In this document: in pieces, positions 53,564 through 62,830 of the stretch | How the letters are laid out: every line of letters starts with the position of its first letter | Position numbering within the stretch: the first letter of the stretch is position 1 | NCBI GenBank assembly: GCA_016722465.1 | Contig: JADKJC010000002.1 | Location: forward strand, 324,501-388,500 | DNA: 64,000 nucleotides | Direction: 5' to 3' | Source: Chitinophagaceae bacterium | GTDB lineage: Bacteria > Bacteroidota > Bacteroidia > Chitinophagales > Chitinophagaceae | The notes under the pieces: model-generated | The model's input: only the letters and a program-made list of their open reading frames with translations | Databases searched by the model: none | What the model was told of the DNA's origin: nothing | Made by a program: the position numbers and the translations under genes

Positions 53564-55417
53564 CTATTCAGTAACAATCAACGTGCTTTTCTTTGCATCT
53601 GCCATCAACTCCACACTCCTGTTGATAAAACTTGTCAGGTCATTACCCTTTAAAAGATCCTGTGAAAGCAGGGCAAGGTCAGCTAAATTCCGGATCTGCT
53701 TTTCCTGCTTCACCGCATCGGCTTCACCCAGTATTCCTTTATAGATCGGGTGGTTACCATTCACTGTAAGTGTTACCTCATCAGGCATGTTGGCATAAAA
53801 TGCTGCCATTCCTCCCCCCATTGCTCCCATATCTTTCATCCTTCTCATCATCTCCGGCCTTGTGGCCACAACTGGTGCAATATCAGTACTCAATCCCTTT
53901 ACTTCTACGGTAAGGTGCAAAGCGGTTTTCTGTTGTTCAAAAAGGCTTTTCAATTTGTCTGTTTCTTCCTTACTCAATACACTGTCGGCATGTTCAGTTT
54001 TATCAATCAGGTTGTCTGCAATATCTGAATCCGCCCTGGTAAACTGTACGTTTTCCCATTTCATTTCAATGGTATTAATAAAAGCTGCGTCAACAAGCGT
54101 TTCCATCTTTATCACTTTATAACCTTTGGTGGCGGCAGCCTGAATATAGGCGTCCTGTTGCACCGGGTTAGTAGTATATAAAACTACCTGCTTGCCTTCC
54201 TTATTTTTCTGCAACATTTCGGTCGCCGCTTTATATTCTTCTATCGTAAAAAATGTACCGGCTGCAGCAGCATCTTCCATTACCAAAAACTTATTGGCCT
54301 TATCCAAAAATTTATCATCGGTCATCATACCGTATTTTACAAACAAGCCAAGGCTTTCCCATTTCTCTTCAAATGATTTACGGTCATTGTTAAAAATCTC
54401 TTCCAGTTTATCTGCCACTTTCTTAGTGATATGGCTATTGATCTTTTTCACATTCGGATCGCCCTGCAAATAACTGCGGCTCACATTCAATGGAATATCA
54501 GGACTGTCAATTACACCCTGCAACAACATTAAAAATTCAGGCACAATGTCTTTTACTTCATCTGTAACGAATACCTGGTTGCAGTACAACTGTATTTTAT
54601 CCTTCTGTATCTCGTAACTCTGCTTGATCTTAGGGAAGTACAAAATACCCGTAAGGTTAAATGGATAATCAACATTCAGGTGTATCCAAAACAACGGTGC
54701 CTCATTAAAAGGATATAGTTCTTTGTAGAAATTCTGATAATCTTCTGCAGTCAGTTCAGCTGGTTTTTTTGTCCATGCAGGCGCAGGGTTATTGATCTGC
54801 TTATCTTCAAAAAAGATCGGCACGGGTAAAAAGCGACAGAATTTTTCCAGCACTGTTTGTATACGGTGGGCTTCTAAAAACTCCCGGCTTTCTTCATTTA
54901 AATGCAATACAATGTCTGTACCACGGGTTTCTTTTTCCACTTCTTCCAGCGTAAATTCCGGGCTTCCATCACATTCCCATCTTACAGCCCCGGCATTTTC
55001 TTTATACGATTTGCTGATCACTTCCACTTTATCACTTACCATAAAAGAAGAATAAAAGCCCAATCCGAAATGGCCAATGATATTATTCTCGTTCTGGCCC
55101 TTGTATTTGTTTAAGAACTCTTCGGCACCACTGAAAGCGACCTGGTTGAGGTATTTGTCTATTTCCTCTTCCGTCATACCAATACCCTTATCTGAAATGG
55201 TAAGCGTTTTTTTCTCAGCATCTATTTTAATGGTGATGTCCAACTCTCCCAGTTCGCCTTTGGCTTCGCCCAATGAAGACAGTGTTTTTAATTTTTGAAC
55301 AGCATCCACTGCATTACTCACCAGTTCTCTTAAAAAAATATCGTGTTCACTGTATAAGAACTTTTTTATAATGGGGAAAATGTTTTCCGTTTGTACCCTG
55401 ATGTTTCCTTTTTGCAT
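53564..55417 (-). CDS. htpG: HSP90-family chaperone HtpG
   Basis: A 617-residue cytoplasmic ATP-dependent chaperone. The N-terminal ATP-binding domain has FLRELVSNAVDAVQK (catalytic Glu and Asn), ISDKGIGMT, HFGLGFYSSFMVS and GTDIVLHL. The middle domain has LYCNQVFVTDE and VSRSYLQGDPNV, and the C-terminal dimerisation domain ends at LIVTE. The ATG at 55417 is chosen because the longer frame to 55483 adds a non-conserved N-terminus before MQKGNIRVQTEN. Confidence 0.95.
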   Translation of the reverse strand: MQKGNIRVQTENIFPIIKKFLYSEHDIFLRELVSNAVDAVQKLKTLSSLGEAKGELGELDITIKIDAEKKTLTISDKGIGMTEEEIDKYLNQVAFSGAEEFLNKYKGQNENNIIGHFGLGFYSSFMVSDKVEVISKSYKENAGAVRWECDGSPEFTLEEVEKETRGTDIVLHLNEESREFLEAHRIQTVLEKFCRFLPVPIFFEDKQINNPAPAWTKKPAELTAEDYQNFYKELYPFNEAPLFWIHLNVDYPFNLTGILYFPKIKQSYEIQKDKIQLYCNQVFVTDEVKDIVPEFLMLLQGVIDSPDIPLNVSRSYLQGDPNVKKINSHITKKVADKLEEIFNNDRKSFEEKWESLGLFVKYGMMTDDKFLDKANKFLVMEDAAAAGTFFTIEEYKAATEMLQKNKEGKQVVLYTTNPVQQDAYIQAAATKGYKVIKMETLVDAAFINTIEMKWENVQFTRADSDIADNLIDKTEHADSVLSKEETDKLKSLFEQQKTALHLTVEVKGLSTDIAPVVATRPEMMRRMKDMGAMGGGMAAFYANMPDEVTLTVNGNHPIYKGILGEADAVKQEKQIRNLADLALLSQDLLKGNDLTSFINRSVELMADAKKSTLIVTE

Positions 55418-55485
55418 AAACAAATAGTTTTTAAACCTATTAACAAAGTAAATACCAATAACAAAAAACTGCCATGATGGCAAGT

Positions 55486-55519
55486 AAAGGGCCGGTTGTT
55501 CTGCAACAACCGGCCCTTT
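55486..55519 (-). terminator. Intrinsic terminator after DUF5689 gene
   Basis: A 15-base-pair perfect stem (AAAGGGCCGGTTGTT with its complement) has a 4-base loop. The T-run is short. Confidence 0.72.
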
Positions 55520-55537
55520 ACAATGTATTCAATAATA

Positions 55538-56956
55538 TTAGTCACCAACAACCAACACATTATCGATCTGGTAAGTAGTTGTTTTTGCAGAAGGGCTATA
55601 GCCGCCCTCATATACAAAAGCTATATAAACAGCGGGGCCGGTTATTGAACCTAAACTAACATTGCCTGACCCAACAAAGGCAGGAGCATACCCGGTAGTA
55701 GTTCCGCTGGCTATTGTTGCGGTCAATTGAGTCCATGTTGATGTTGTAGGATCTGCACCTCCAGTGTAATCCGTCGAGTAGTATACTTTTAAGGTAGCAC
55801 CATTATTAAATCCATCAATAGTTCCAAAAGTTAGTTTTTCATTGGTGGTGGTATTCATGTTAAGTACCGGTGTGATCAACCATGATTTTACAGTTGGTAA
55901 CTGCTGCGAAACAGTGCTGTTAAAAGCTGATACCTGTGCGTACTTGTTACCACTAAACGTTTTTCCAAGGTAAGAAGTACCGGCTGTAGGGCCGATATTT
56001 TTCCAGCCTGCAAGCGCAATCGGTGTAGTACCTGTAGTAGTAACACTTTCAAAATTTTCATTTAACAATACAGTACCAGTTGGAGGTGGTGTAAAACCAC
56101 AACGGGGGCCTGTGAACTTTACATCGCTTGCATCACGGATAGTTAATTGCTTAAACGTTCTGTAAAGCGTATAAATCGCAGTAATAGTACCGTTACCATT
56201 TGGCAGAGCGGTTGCTGCGAAATTGCTATAGTTACTTGTACGCAATTCAATATTTGCCAGGCCCGCCGGGCTGGAGATATTAGCACAATATTCAAGATCA
56301 TAACTGGCAGCAGATGGTGAGATAATACCAGCGCTTGCATAAGTTGATGCGGTGTCTGCAGTCCTGAACTGAGCATTGCTGATTCTGATCAGTGTATTCT
56401 GATATTTATCCTGCATGCTGGTACCCAACTGTGCAGGTGTAACATCTTTAGGGGTCACTACATTGTTGAAGGTGCCTTTAAAAATAACGTTGTTAATAGT
56501 AGATGTTGAAATATCAGCCAGTGCAGGGGCTGAACCCGCCTGTATACCTCCACCTAACTGTATCTGGTTGCTGTAATCACTTAAATAAAGGTTATTGCAT
56601 TTAATGAATACTTCACGGCCGATTGGATAAGAAGTGTACAGGTTGGTGCCGTTTATTAATACCGCCATACCTCCGGTGGTATCCTGGATAACAATTGTTT
56701 TATAAAGATTACCACTCCTGTCATCACCAATTACAATACCCCTGATGATAATATCAGAGCCGGAATCTATTTTATCAATAGCGCCAGATACCGTATGCCT
56801 TGCTTTTAACTGGGCAATGGTTGTATTGGCAGTCATACTTACAGCAGGCGCTTCTGCAGGAGGTGCATCAAATTTCTTTTTACAGGATGTACCCACAGCA
56901 GCCACAGCAACTACAAACATGATTGCCGAAAGTGAAGTTTTAAAAAAATTATTCAT
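55538..56956 (-). CDS. DUF5689 lipoprotein with choice-of-anchor-like C-terminus
   Basis: A 472-residue outer-membrane lipoprotein (lipobox VGTSC, Cys about residue 25). The DUF5689 domain comes first (about 45-250): IIIRGIVIGDDRSGNLYKTI and GGMAVLINGTNLY resemble an OB-fold nucleic-acid- or ligand-binding domain. The C-terminal ~190 residues (NENFESVTTTG, LITPVLNMNTTTN and TYQIDNVLVVGD) fit a choice-of-anchor J-type beta-sandwich. It follows the receptor gene at 56998-59592 by 41 bases, a pairing common in Bacteroidota. The ligand is unknown. Confidence 0.82.
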   Translation of the reverse strand: MNNFFKTSLSAIMFVVAVAAVGTSCKKKFDAPPAEAPAVSMTANTTIAQLKARHTVSGAIDKIDSGSDIIIRGIVIGDDRSGNLYKTIVIQDTTGGMAVLINGTNLYTSYPIGREVFIKCNNLYLSDYSNQIQLGGGIQAGSAPALADISTSTINNVIFKGTFNNVVTPKDVTPAQLGTSMQDKYQNTLIRISNAQFRTADTASTYASAGIISPSAASYDLEYCANISSPAGLANIELRTSNYSNFAATALPNGNGTITAIYTLYRTFKQLTIRDASDVKFTGPRCGFTPPPTGTVLLNENFESVTTTGTTPIALAGWKNIGPTAGTSYLGKTFSGNKYAQVSAFNSTVSQQLPTVKSWLITPVLNMNTTTNEKLTFGTIDGFNNGATLKVYYSTDYTGGADPTTSTWTQLTATIASGTTTGYAPAFVGSGNVSLGSITGPAVYIAFVYEGGYSPSAKTTTYQIDNVLVVGD

Positions 56957-56997
56957 AATCTGATATTTAATATTTATTTATTGCTTGATTGTTATTT

Positions 56998-59592
56998 TTA
57001 GAATCTGTACGCAATGCTGGCATTAAACGTTGTGCCGTATGCATAGAATTTTTTAGCTGGGAATTTGTCAACATTCTTATCCTGGAAATCGAAACGGAGC
57101 TGCTCAAATCCGCCTGATACAATATTCTTATTGTTCAGGAGATTGGTTACACCAAAGTTAAATACCAGGAATGACCTTGTTTTGATAGATTTAAAACTCT
57201 TGTTCAGCAACCATGAGTAACCTGCAAAAGCATCTACGGTAAACTGGCGTTTCAATTTTGTCTGGTCAATAATCTGGTGCCACACATAAGAACCTTCCGC
57301 CACACCTGCAACGGCTTCCGATGTTCTTCGTAATGGATTAAAGTCAAGCCACATCTGGTCGAAATAATTCACATTCACGTTCAGGTACCAGAACTTGGGT
57401 GAACGGTAGTTGAAGCCCAGAGAATAAGCCTCCTGCGGCGTAGGCACATAAAAGTCTTTTGAGTAGATAAGGTCTCTTGAAACGATTTCAGAAGTATTAT
57501 CAACGGTTACGGTGGCATTTTGCCTGGTGTTGTAACGGAACCTTCCAATGGATGCCGCCGCATTTAATGTCAATCCTTTATACACCAGTACTTCTGCGCC
57601 TATTTCAGCTCCTATGTGCTTTTTCCCGATATTGCTCAATGCATAATTCACAAAATTCCTTACTACATCATCATAAAAAGTGAGCACATTTACCTGGTCT
57701 TTAAACTCAGTATAATATGCAGTTGCCCTCAATTTAACAATCGGTGTTACCAATGAATAACCTGCTTCAATGGAACTGATCTTTTCAGATTTCAGGTCAT
57801 CCTGAACAAAATCCCTTGTTCTTGGAGCCAGGTAGGAGTTTTCGAAGAATGGTGCCCTGGTTTGATAAGAACCATTCATAAACAGGTAATGACTGCCTGC
57901 AAATTTCCAGGTAATCCCTCCTTTAAAATAATAATTGGCAAAATCATGATTGGCTGAGCGGCCAAAAGAATTATTCGGGAATAATCCGTTTTTTACATTC
58001 CCATGTCTCCAGAAACGGGTAAAGGAATGTTCGCCAGCCAAAAAGAAGTTGATGCTATGGAATTTGACAGCGGTTTGTACCCAGGCAGATGTTTTTTGAA
58101 TATTGATATCATAATCGTACCCAAACTTATCTCCCACTCTTAATATCCTGTTAGGCCTGTTCAGGTCATTTTGTGCAGCAGTACCGTTGGCCTGGAAATC
58201 CCTTTCAGCAAACTGGTTCAGATCAACATAAAAAACACCGCCCAGGAGGTCATTTACTTTTTTATAGTAATTATTTCTTTGGGATTCATACGTTAATCCT
58301 GCAGCAATGTCTACATGCTTATTAACTGAAGTATTATAAGTGGTATTGAAATTGGTGCGCTTGGTGCCGATCACCCTTTCTTCCAGTATGTATAATGATC
58401 TGCGTCCGCTAACATTATTACCTGCAACACCATTTGCATTGGCAATGGTTGATACATTATTATAGTTTACGTTATACAAACCATCCCAGTTGATCTGGCG
58501 AAGATTTACATTTTCTAAAAAAGCAAGGTTGGTAGCTGCCTTCTCATTGGGATCCAGCGCATAACTTGGCAGGTACCTGTAATAATCCGGTCTTGGATCT
58601 GGTGCATTGTACCAGTCCAGTGCCGTAGTACTGCGGTTGCCGAAAGTATAAGAGGCCGCAGTCAACAACGTACTTTTAGGAGATATCTTCCAGTCGTGGG
58701 TGATAATACCAAATGGCTGAAATGATTTTGCTACACTGGCATTTCTTTTCTTTCCGTTTTGATAACCCCAGTACGGGTTGTAAAAATTAGTACCTGCTAT
58801 TTCCCTGATCTCATCAACTGAAGAACCCTGTCTTCCATTTTCGGTAGGCGTTGCAAATGCAACAAATGACAAGGTTTGTCTACTGCTTAATTTTTTATCT
58901 ACACCTGTATAAAAAGACCATCCATCATAGTAGGTACCATCCGTAAAGCCCTCTTCGGCCCAGCGGCGGGAAGCGGAAATACTAAATGCCCAGCCCTTTT
59001 TATCAAAGCCGGTAGATTTGGTAACCGCAAATTTGTGTACAAAATTCCTGTTGGAAAGAGAATAGCTGATCTTGGTTTGTTTGAATTGCTTGAAAGCCCG
59101 GGTATCCATATAATTGGAACCACCCATGCTGCCGAAGCCAAAACTGGCGGCCTGCATACTATACGCATTTTGCCTGTTCCTTGCAACAATCACATCATTT
59201 AAGCCACCCCACAAACCAAACGGTGTAAATCCATTGTCCAGTGTTTCCATAGGTACCCCATTCATATAGGTACTGAACATATCGGCATCGTAACCACGAA
59301 GCCTGAACCTTACCACATTGAAATTAAAAGAGGCTGCTCTCAGGAATGGATCCCTGTTGGCATTTGTTGAAATCACTGAGAGGTTTTGAGCACTTCCGTC
59401 CTGGTTATCATTTTCATCCAATGAAACGATGGGAATGTTATCAAGCAGGTTATCTTTATTGTCTTCAACAATAGATGTGTCTGATAATGGAAGCACCGTG
59501 CTGTCCTTACCTGCTTTTACCTGGGAAAAACCAGCCTGACTCAAACTCACACAAAGCAGTAAAGTGATGAAACGGGATTTGTTTGTAAGCAT
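56998..59592 (-). CDS. TonB-dependent receptor paired with DUF5689 protein
   Basis: An 864-residue outer-membrane receptor with a signal peptide (about 1-24). The plug region has DPFLRAASFNFNVVRFRLRG and GGLNDVIVARNRQNAYSM, and lacks the usual N-terminal CarboxypepD_reg domain. Extracellular loops and barrel strands run to a final aromatic residue (FNASIAYRF). A TACATTTG promoter lies upstream, and the DUF5689 lipoprotein is cotranscribed 41 bases downstream, probably as the surface ligand-binding partner. The substrate is not determinable. Confidence 0.88.
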   Translation of the reverse strand: MLTNKSRFITLLLCVSLSQAGFSQVKAGKDSTVLPLSDTSIVEDNKDNLLDNIPIVSLDENDNQDGSAQNLSVISTNANRDPFLRAASFNFNVVRFRLRGYDADMFSTYMNGVPMETLDNGFTPFGLWGGLNDVIVARNRQNAYSMQAASFGFGSMGGSNYMDTRAFKQFKQTKISYSLSNRNFVHKFAVTKSTGFDKKGWAFSISASRRWAEEGFTDGTYYDGWSFYTGVDKKLSSRQTLSFVAFATPTENGRQGSSVDEIREIAGTNFYNPYWGYQNGKKRNASVAKSFQPFGIITHDWKISPKSTLLTAASYTFGNRSTTALDWYNAPDPRPDYYRYLPSYALDPNEKAATNLAFLENVNLRQINWDGLYNVNYNNVSTIANANGVAGNNVSGRRSLYILEERVIGTKRTNFNTTYNTSVNKHVDIAAGLTYESQRNNYYKKVNDLLGGVFYVDLNQFAERDFQANGTAAQNDLNRPNRILRVGDKFGYDYDINIQKTSAWVQTAVKFHSINFFLAGEHSFTRFWRHGNVKNGLFPNNSFGRSANHDFANYYFKGGITWKFAGSHYLFMNGSYQTRAPFFENSYLAPRTRDFVQDDLKSEKISSIEAGYSLVTPIVKLRATAYYTEFKDQVNVLTFYDDVVRNFVNYALSNIGKKHIGAEIGAEVLVYKGLTLNAAASIGRFRYNTRQNATVTVDNTSEIVSRDLIYSKDFYVPTPQEAYSLGFNYRSPKFWYLNVNVNYFDQMWLDFNPLRRTSEAVAGVAEGSYVWHQIIDQTKLKRQFTVDAFAGYSWLLNKSFKSIKTRSFLVFNFGVTNLLNNKNIVSGGFEQLRFDFQDKNVDKFPAKKFYAYGTTFNASIAYRF

Positions 59593-59615
59593 AATTAGTT
59601 TGTTAAAAAAGAACG

Positions 59616-59623
59616 CAAATGTA
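59616..59623 (-). promoter_or_regulatory. Bacteroidota -7 element TACATTTG for receptor operon
   Basis: The minus strand reads TACATTTG about 23 bases before the receptor ATG at 59592. Confidence 0.6.
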
Positions 59624-59772
59624 GTTTATTTATGTATCCGAAATTTAGAGCATCTCCGGGTAACAATTTAATAACAACAATTAGTAAATAATTGCCAAAG
59701 AAAAAACAAAAATTGCAAATTATTGAATTAATTATACAAAATTTGCACCCTATTGTGGATAAACTAAAATAT

Positions 59773-60555
59773 ATGAAAAAAATATTGATATCGTTTGCTT
59801 TAATACTGACCCTTACAGCCAGTTCTGAAAAGCTGTTTGCCTGGGGTAAAATTGGGCATGAACTGGTGGCGCAGATTGCCTTTCATTTTTTAGATGATTC
59901 CACACAGAAGATTGTAAAGGGATTTTTAGGAGACATGAGCATTGAGGAAGCTTCCAACTGGATGGATGAAAGCAAAAGCAATTCTTATTTTGATTACATG
60001 CGGACATGGCACTATATCAATATAGATAAAGGACAAAAATATGCGTATACAGGTGAAAAGAACATTTTAACGGTGCTCCACTCTGCTATTACAGACCTGA
60101 AGCAATACAAAACGCTCAGTAAGAAAGATGTAAAAAGAGACCTGTTGCTGATTTTCCATTTGATGGGTGACCTGCACCAGCCACTGCACTGTGGTTATGG
60201 TGTTGACAGGGGGGGTAATTCAATAGAAGTGACTTCGCCATTTTTTTCGGGTAATCTTCACGGAATATGGGACTCCCAGTTGCTGGAGTACAAAAAAATA
60301 ACACTCGACTCCTGCCTGGAACTGTACGATACGCTTGACAGCAATACGGTTAAAGACATTACCCAAATCAATGAACTTAAATGGATGTACGAATCCCGGG
60401 CATACTTAGATACCGCCTACAGTTTTCAAAATAATTTTTTAGACACTGCCTATGTTGACAGCAATGCGCAGGTAATAAAAAGACAGTTGCTGATTGGTGG
60501 GCTTCGGATGGCTGCTGTGCTCAAAAAGTTATTTGGAGAAGCAAAACAACCCTAA
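59773..60555 (+). CDS. S1/P1-family nuclease
   Basis: A 260-residue secreted zinc nuclease acting on RNA and single-stranded DNA. The signal peptide ends at LFA, leaving WGKIGH as the mature start. The N-terminal Trp and the His at position 6 are zinc ligands in this family. Further ligands are in WMDE, TWHYINID, FHLMGDLHQPLHCG and HGIWDSQLLE. The fold is the all-helical phospholipase C/P1 type. ATG 59773 is chosen because the longer frame adds 27 residues before a clear signal peptide. Confidence 0.93.
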   Translation: MKKILISFALILTLTASSEKLFAWGKIGHELVAQIAFHFLDDSTQKIVKGFLGDMSIEEASNWMDESKSNSYFDYMRTWHYINIDKGQKYAYTGEKNILTVLHSAITDLKQYKTLSKKDVKRDLLLIFHLMGDLHQPLHCGYGVDRGGNSIEVTSPFFSGNLHGIWDSQLLEYKKITLDSCLELYDTLDSNTVKDITQINELKWMYESRAYLDTAYSFQNNFLDTAYVDSNAQVIKRQLLIGGLRMAAVLKKLFGEAKQP

Positions 60556-61676
60556 GTACCTGCATTAAAACCGGTGGCAACCCTTGCCGCAGCATTGGTT
60601 AAAAGTTCTGCTGCATTACTGATGGAAGTCTCCGTTGAAGTATGTTCATCTGCAAGCGCAATCACTGACAGCAACCCGATTCTTTTTATTTCCCGCTGTG
60701 TAATATCAGCAATACCACAGCAAGCAATCACGGGCACATTGTATTTACTGCCAAGCGAAGCAATGTAATCAACTACTTTCCCCTCATTGGTTTGTCCGTC
60801 CATCTTGCCCTCCCCTGTTATAATAAGGTCTGCAGTTACCAGCTGCTTTTCTATTCCAGCAATAGTGGAGATCATTGCTGCCCCTGACATGATCTCTGTA
60901 TTAAAATAAGCAGACAGTCCGGCTGCCACCCCACCTGCCGCACCGGAACCGGCAAAACCGGCAATATCCTTCCGGGTAAGTGATTGAACAATCCCTGCAA
61001 AATTAGCCGCCCCTTCATCCAGCAATTTCACCGCACTTTCATCAGCGCCTTTTTGCGGAGCGTAAACAACGGCAGCGCCTGCTTCACCATACAGAACATT
61101 CTGTACATCGCAGGCAATGATAAATTGTACGGAAGGCTTTACCGAAGGTGGGATAATATTTTTTACCCTTTGCAGGTTTTCACCTGATGGAAATAAGGTT
61201 TCATCAGACTCATCAATAAACCGAAAACCCAATGCTGCCAAAATTCCCATACCGGCATCATTGGTAGCACTGCCACCGAGACCAAGAATTATTTTTGCTG
61301 CGCCATTTTCAATCGCAGCTTTGATCAACAGCCCCGTTCCATAAGTGGATGTTTTCAATGGGTTTCTTTCTGCCCCTTTCAACAACATTAACCCGCTTGC
61401 CAATGCCAATTCGATGATCGCAGTTTTATGTATCGCATCCCACTCATAGCTGGTATCCAGTTCTCTCTGCAGCGGATCAACCGTTTTACATCCGATCGTT
61501 TCAGTATGCAAATAATGTTTCAACACAGCCGCAAACCCATCGCCACCATCTGCCATCGGGAACAAATGGATTGCCGCATTTTTATGCACCTGTAAAATAC
61601 CGGCATTAATGGCATTACATGCCTGCAGGCTGGTAAGGCTCCCTTTAAACTTATCTGGTGCTGCAATTATTTTCAT
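60552..61676 (-). CDS. Glycerate kinase
   Basis: A 374-residue type I glycerate kinase (GarK/GlxK family) making phosphoglycerate from glycerate and ATP. APDKFKGSLTSLQACNAI at the N-terminus, LFPMADGGDGFAAVL, ILGLGGSATNDAGMGILAAL and DLIITGEGKMDGQTNEGKV are the hallmark blocks. It follows the 2-hydroxyacid dehydrogenase gene by 11 bases, consistent with a hydroxypyruvate or tartronate route. It overlaps the S1/P1 nuclease 3' end by four bases. Confidence 0.93.
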   Translation of the reverse strand: MKIIAAPDKFKGSLTSLQACNAINAGILQVHKNAAIHLFPMADGGDGFAAVLKHYLHTETIGCKTVDPLQRELDTSYEWDAIHKTAIIELALASGLMLLKGAERNPLKTSTYGTGLLIKAAIENGAAKIILGLGGSATNDAGMGILAALGFRFIDESDETLFPSGENLQRVKNIIPPSVKPSVQFIIACDVQNVLYGEAGAAVVYAPQKGADESAVKLLDEGAANFAGIVQSLTRKDIAGFAGSGAAGGVAAGLSAYFNTEIMSGAAMISTIAGIEKQLVTADLIITGEGKMDGQTNEGKVVDYIASLGSKYNVPVIACCGIADITQREIKRIGLLSVIALADEHTSTETSISNAAELLTNAAARVATGFNAGT

Positions 61677-61687
61677 AAAAAAATGAA

Positions 61688-62635
61688 TCAGCTATTTACC
61701 ACATTTTGTGGATGTTCACCCATGAATGCCCTGATATTACCCAGGGTAATATCCATAATCCGCTGCCTGGCTTCCGCACTCATCCATGCATTGTGCGGCG
61801 TAATGATGCAATTGGATAAACCGATCAGTGGATTGTCTTTTGCCGGCGGCTCCACACTCAGTACATCCAGGGCAGCTCCGGCAATTTTATGCTGATACAG
61901 TACCTGCGCCAATTCCTTTTCATTGATCAATGCACCTCTTGCAGTATTGATGAGATAAGCCGTGGGTTTCATCAGCCCCAGCATTTCTTTATTGATAAAT
62001 TCTTTATTGTTACCCGTTAACGGGCAATGAAGCGTAACAAAATCACTTTGTATAAACAACTCATACAGGCTCACCTGGCTGCAATACGATTCATCTGAAT
62101 GACCGCCGGTATAAATCACCTGCATTCCAAAAGCATGAGCAATAGCAGCTACCTGCCTGCCAATTTCCCCCATACCGATTATGCCGGTTATCTTTTTGTT
62201 TAATTCAATGATCGGGTGCAAACTATAGCACCAGTCCTTGGCTGAAGTCCACCCTCCCCTGCTTACACTGTCTGCATTATTACCAACACCATTGCACAAC
62301 TCAAGCAATAAAGCAAACGTATGTTGTGCTACAGATTGAGTGCCGTAACCCGGCGCATTGCATACCACTACTTTTTTATTTTTTGCAGCAACTGTATCTA
62401 CATTGTTATAGCCAGTAGCAGTAACTGCAATCATCTTTAAATGACTGCCAGCCATAATTACATCTTCATCAATAATAGTTTTATTGGTCACGATGATATC
62501 CGCATCAAAACACCTGGCGATCACTTCTACAGGAGCAGTACGGTCGTAGTATTGTACATTGCCCAGTTTTTCAAAAGCAGCCCAGTTAAGGTCGCCGGGG
62601 TTAAGGGTGAAGCCATCTGTAATTACAATTTTCAT
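61688..62635 (-). CDS. D-2-hydroxyacid dehydrogenase (hydroxypyruvate/glyoxylate reductase type)
   Basis: A 315-residue NAD(P)-dependent enzyme. The nucleotide-binding motif is IGMGEIGRQVAAIAHAFGM, and the catalytic Arg is in NTARGALINE, Glu in LSVEPPA and His in PHNAWMS. These match the D-isomer-specific 2-hydroxyacid dehydrogenase family. The neighbouring glycerate kinase suggests a role in reducing hydroxypyruvate or glyoxylate to glycerate or glycolate. The start at MKIVITDG (62635) is preferred over the five-residue longer form at 62650. Confidence 0.9.
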   Translation of the reverse strand: MKIVITDGFTLNPGDLNWAAFEKLGNVQYYDRTAPVEVIARCFDADIIVTNKTIIDEDVIMAGSHLKMIAVTATGYNNVDTVAAKNKKVVVCNAPGYGTQSVAQHTFALLLELCNGVGNNADSVSRGGWTSAKDWCYSLHPIIELNKKITGIIGMGEIGRQVAAIAHAFGMQVIYTGGHSDESYCSQVSLYELFIQSDFVTLHCPLTGNNKEFINKEMLGLMKPTAYLINTARGALINEKELAQVLYQHKIAGAALDVLSVEPPAKDNPLIGLSNCIITPHNAWMSAEARQRIMDITLGNIRAFMGEHPQNVVNS

Positions 62636-62666
62636 ATTGTTAGTTTTCATGTGTGCAAAAGAATTG

Positions 62667-62743
62667 AACCACTAAGTTCACAAAGTAAAGCACAAGGAAC
62701 ACAAACCTTGTGACCTTTGTGTTTTTCTTAGGTTCCTTATGGT
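62667..62743. repeat. Imperfect intergenic palindrome, REP-like
   Basis: Nested inverted arms CTAAG/CTTAG, CACAAAG/CTTTGTG and CACAAGG/CCTTGTG, with ACC/GGT-like outer ends, fold into one long imperfect hairpin of about 77 bases. Similar ACCACTAAG...CTTAGTGGT elements recur between genes in many Bacteroidota and other genomes, so it looks like a dispersed repeat. It could also act as a transcription signal for the divergent genes on both sides. Confidence 0.6.
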
Positions 62744-62830
62744 AAAAAATAAATCGCTTTTTTATTTCAGCCACCTAAAAATAACCTAATTTAAAGCTCT
62801 CAAAAACAAATGCCATAACACTGCTCCATT

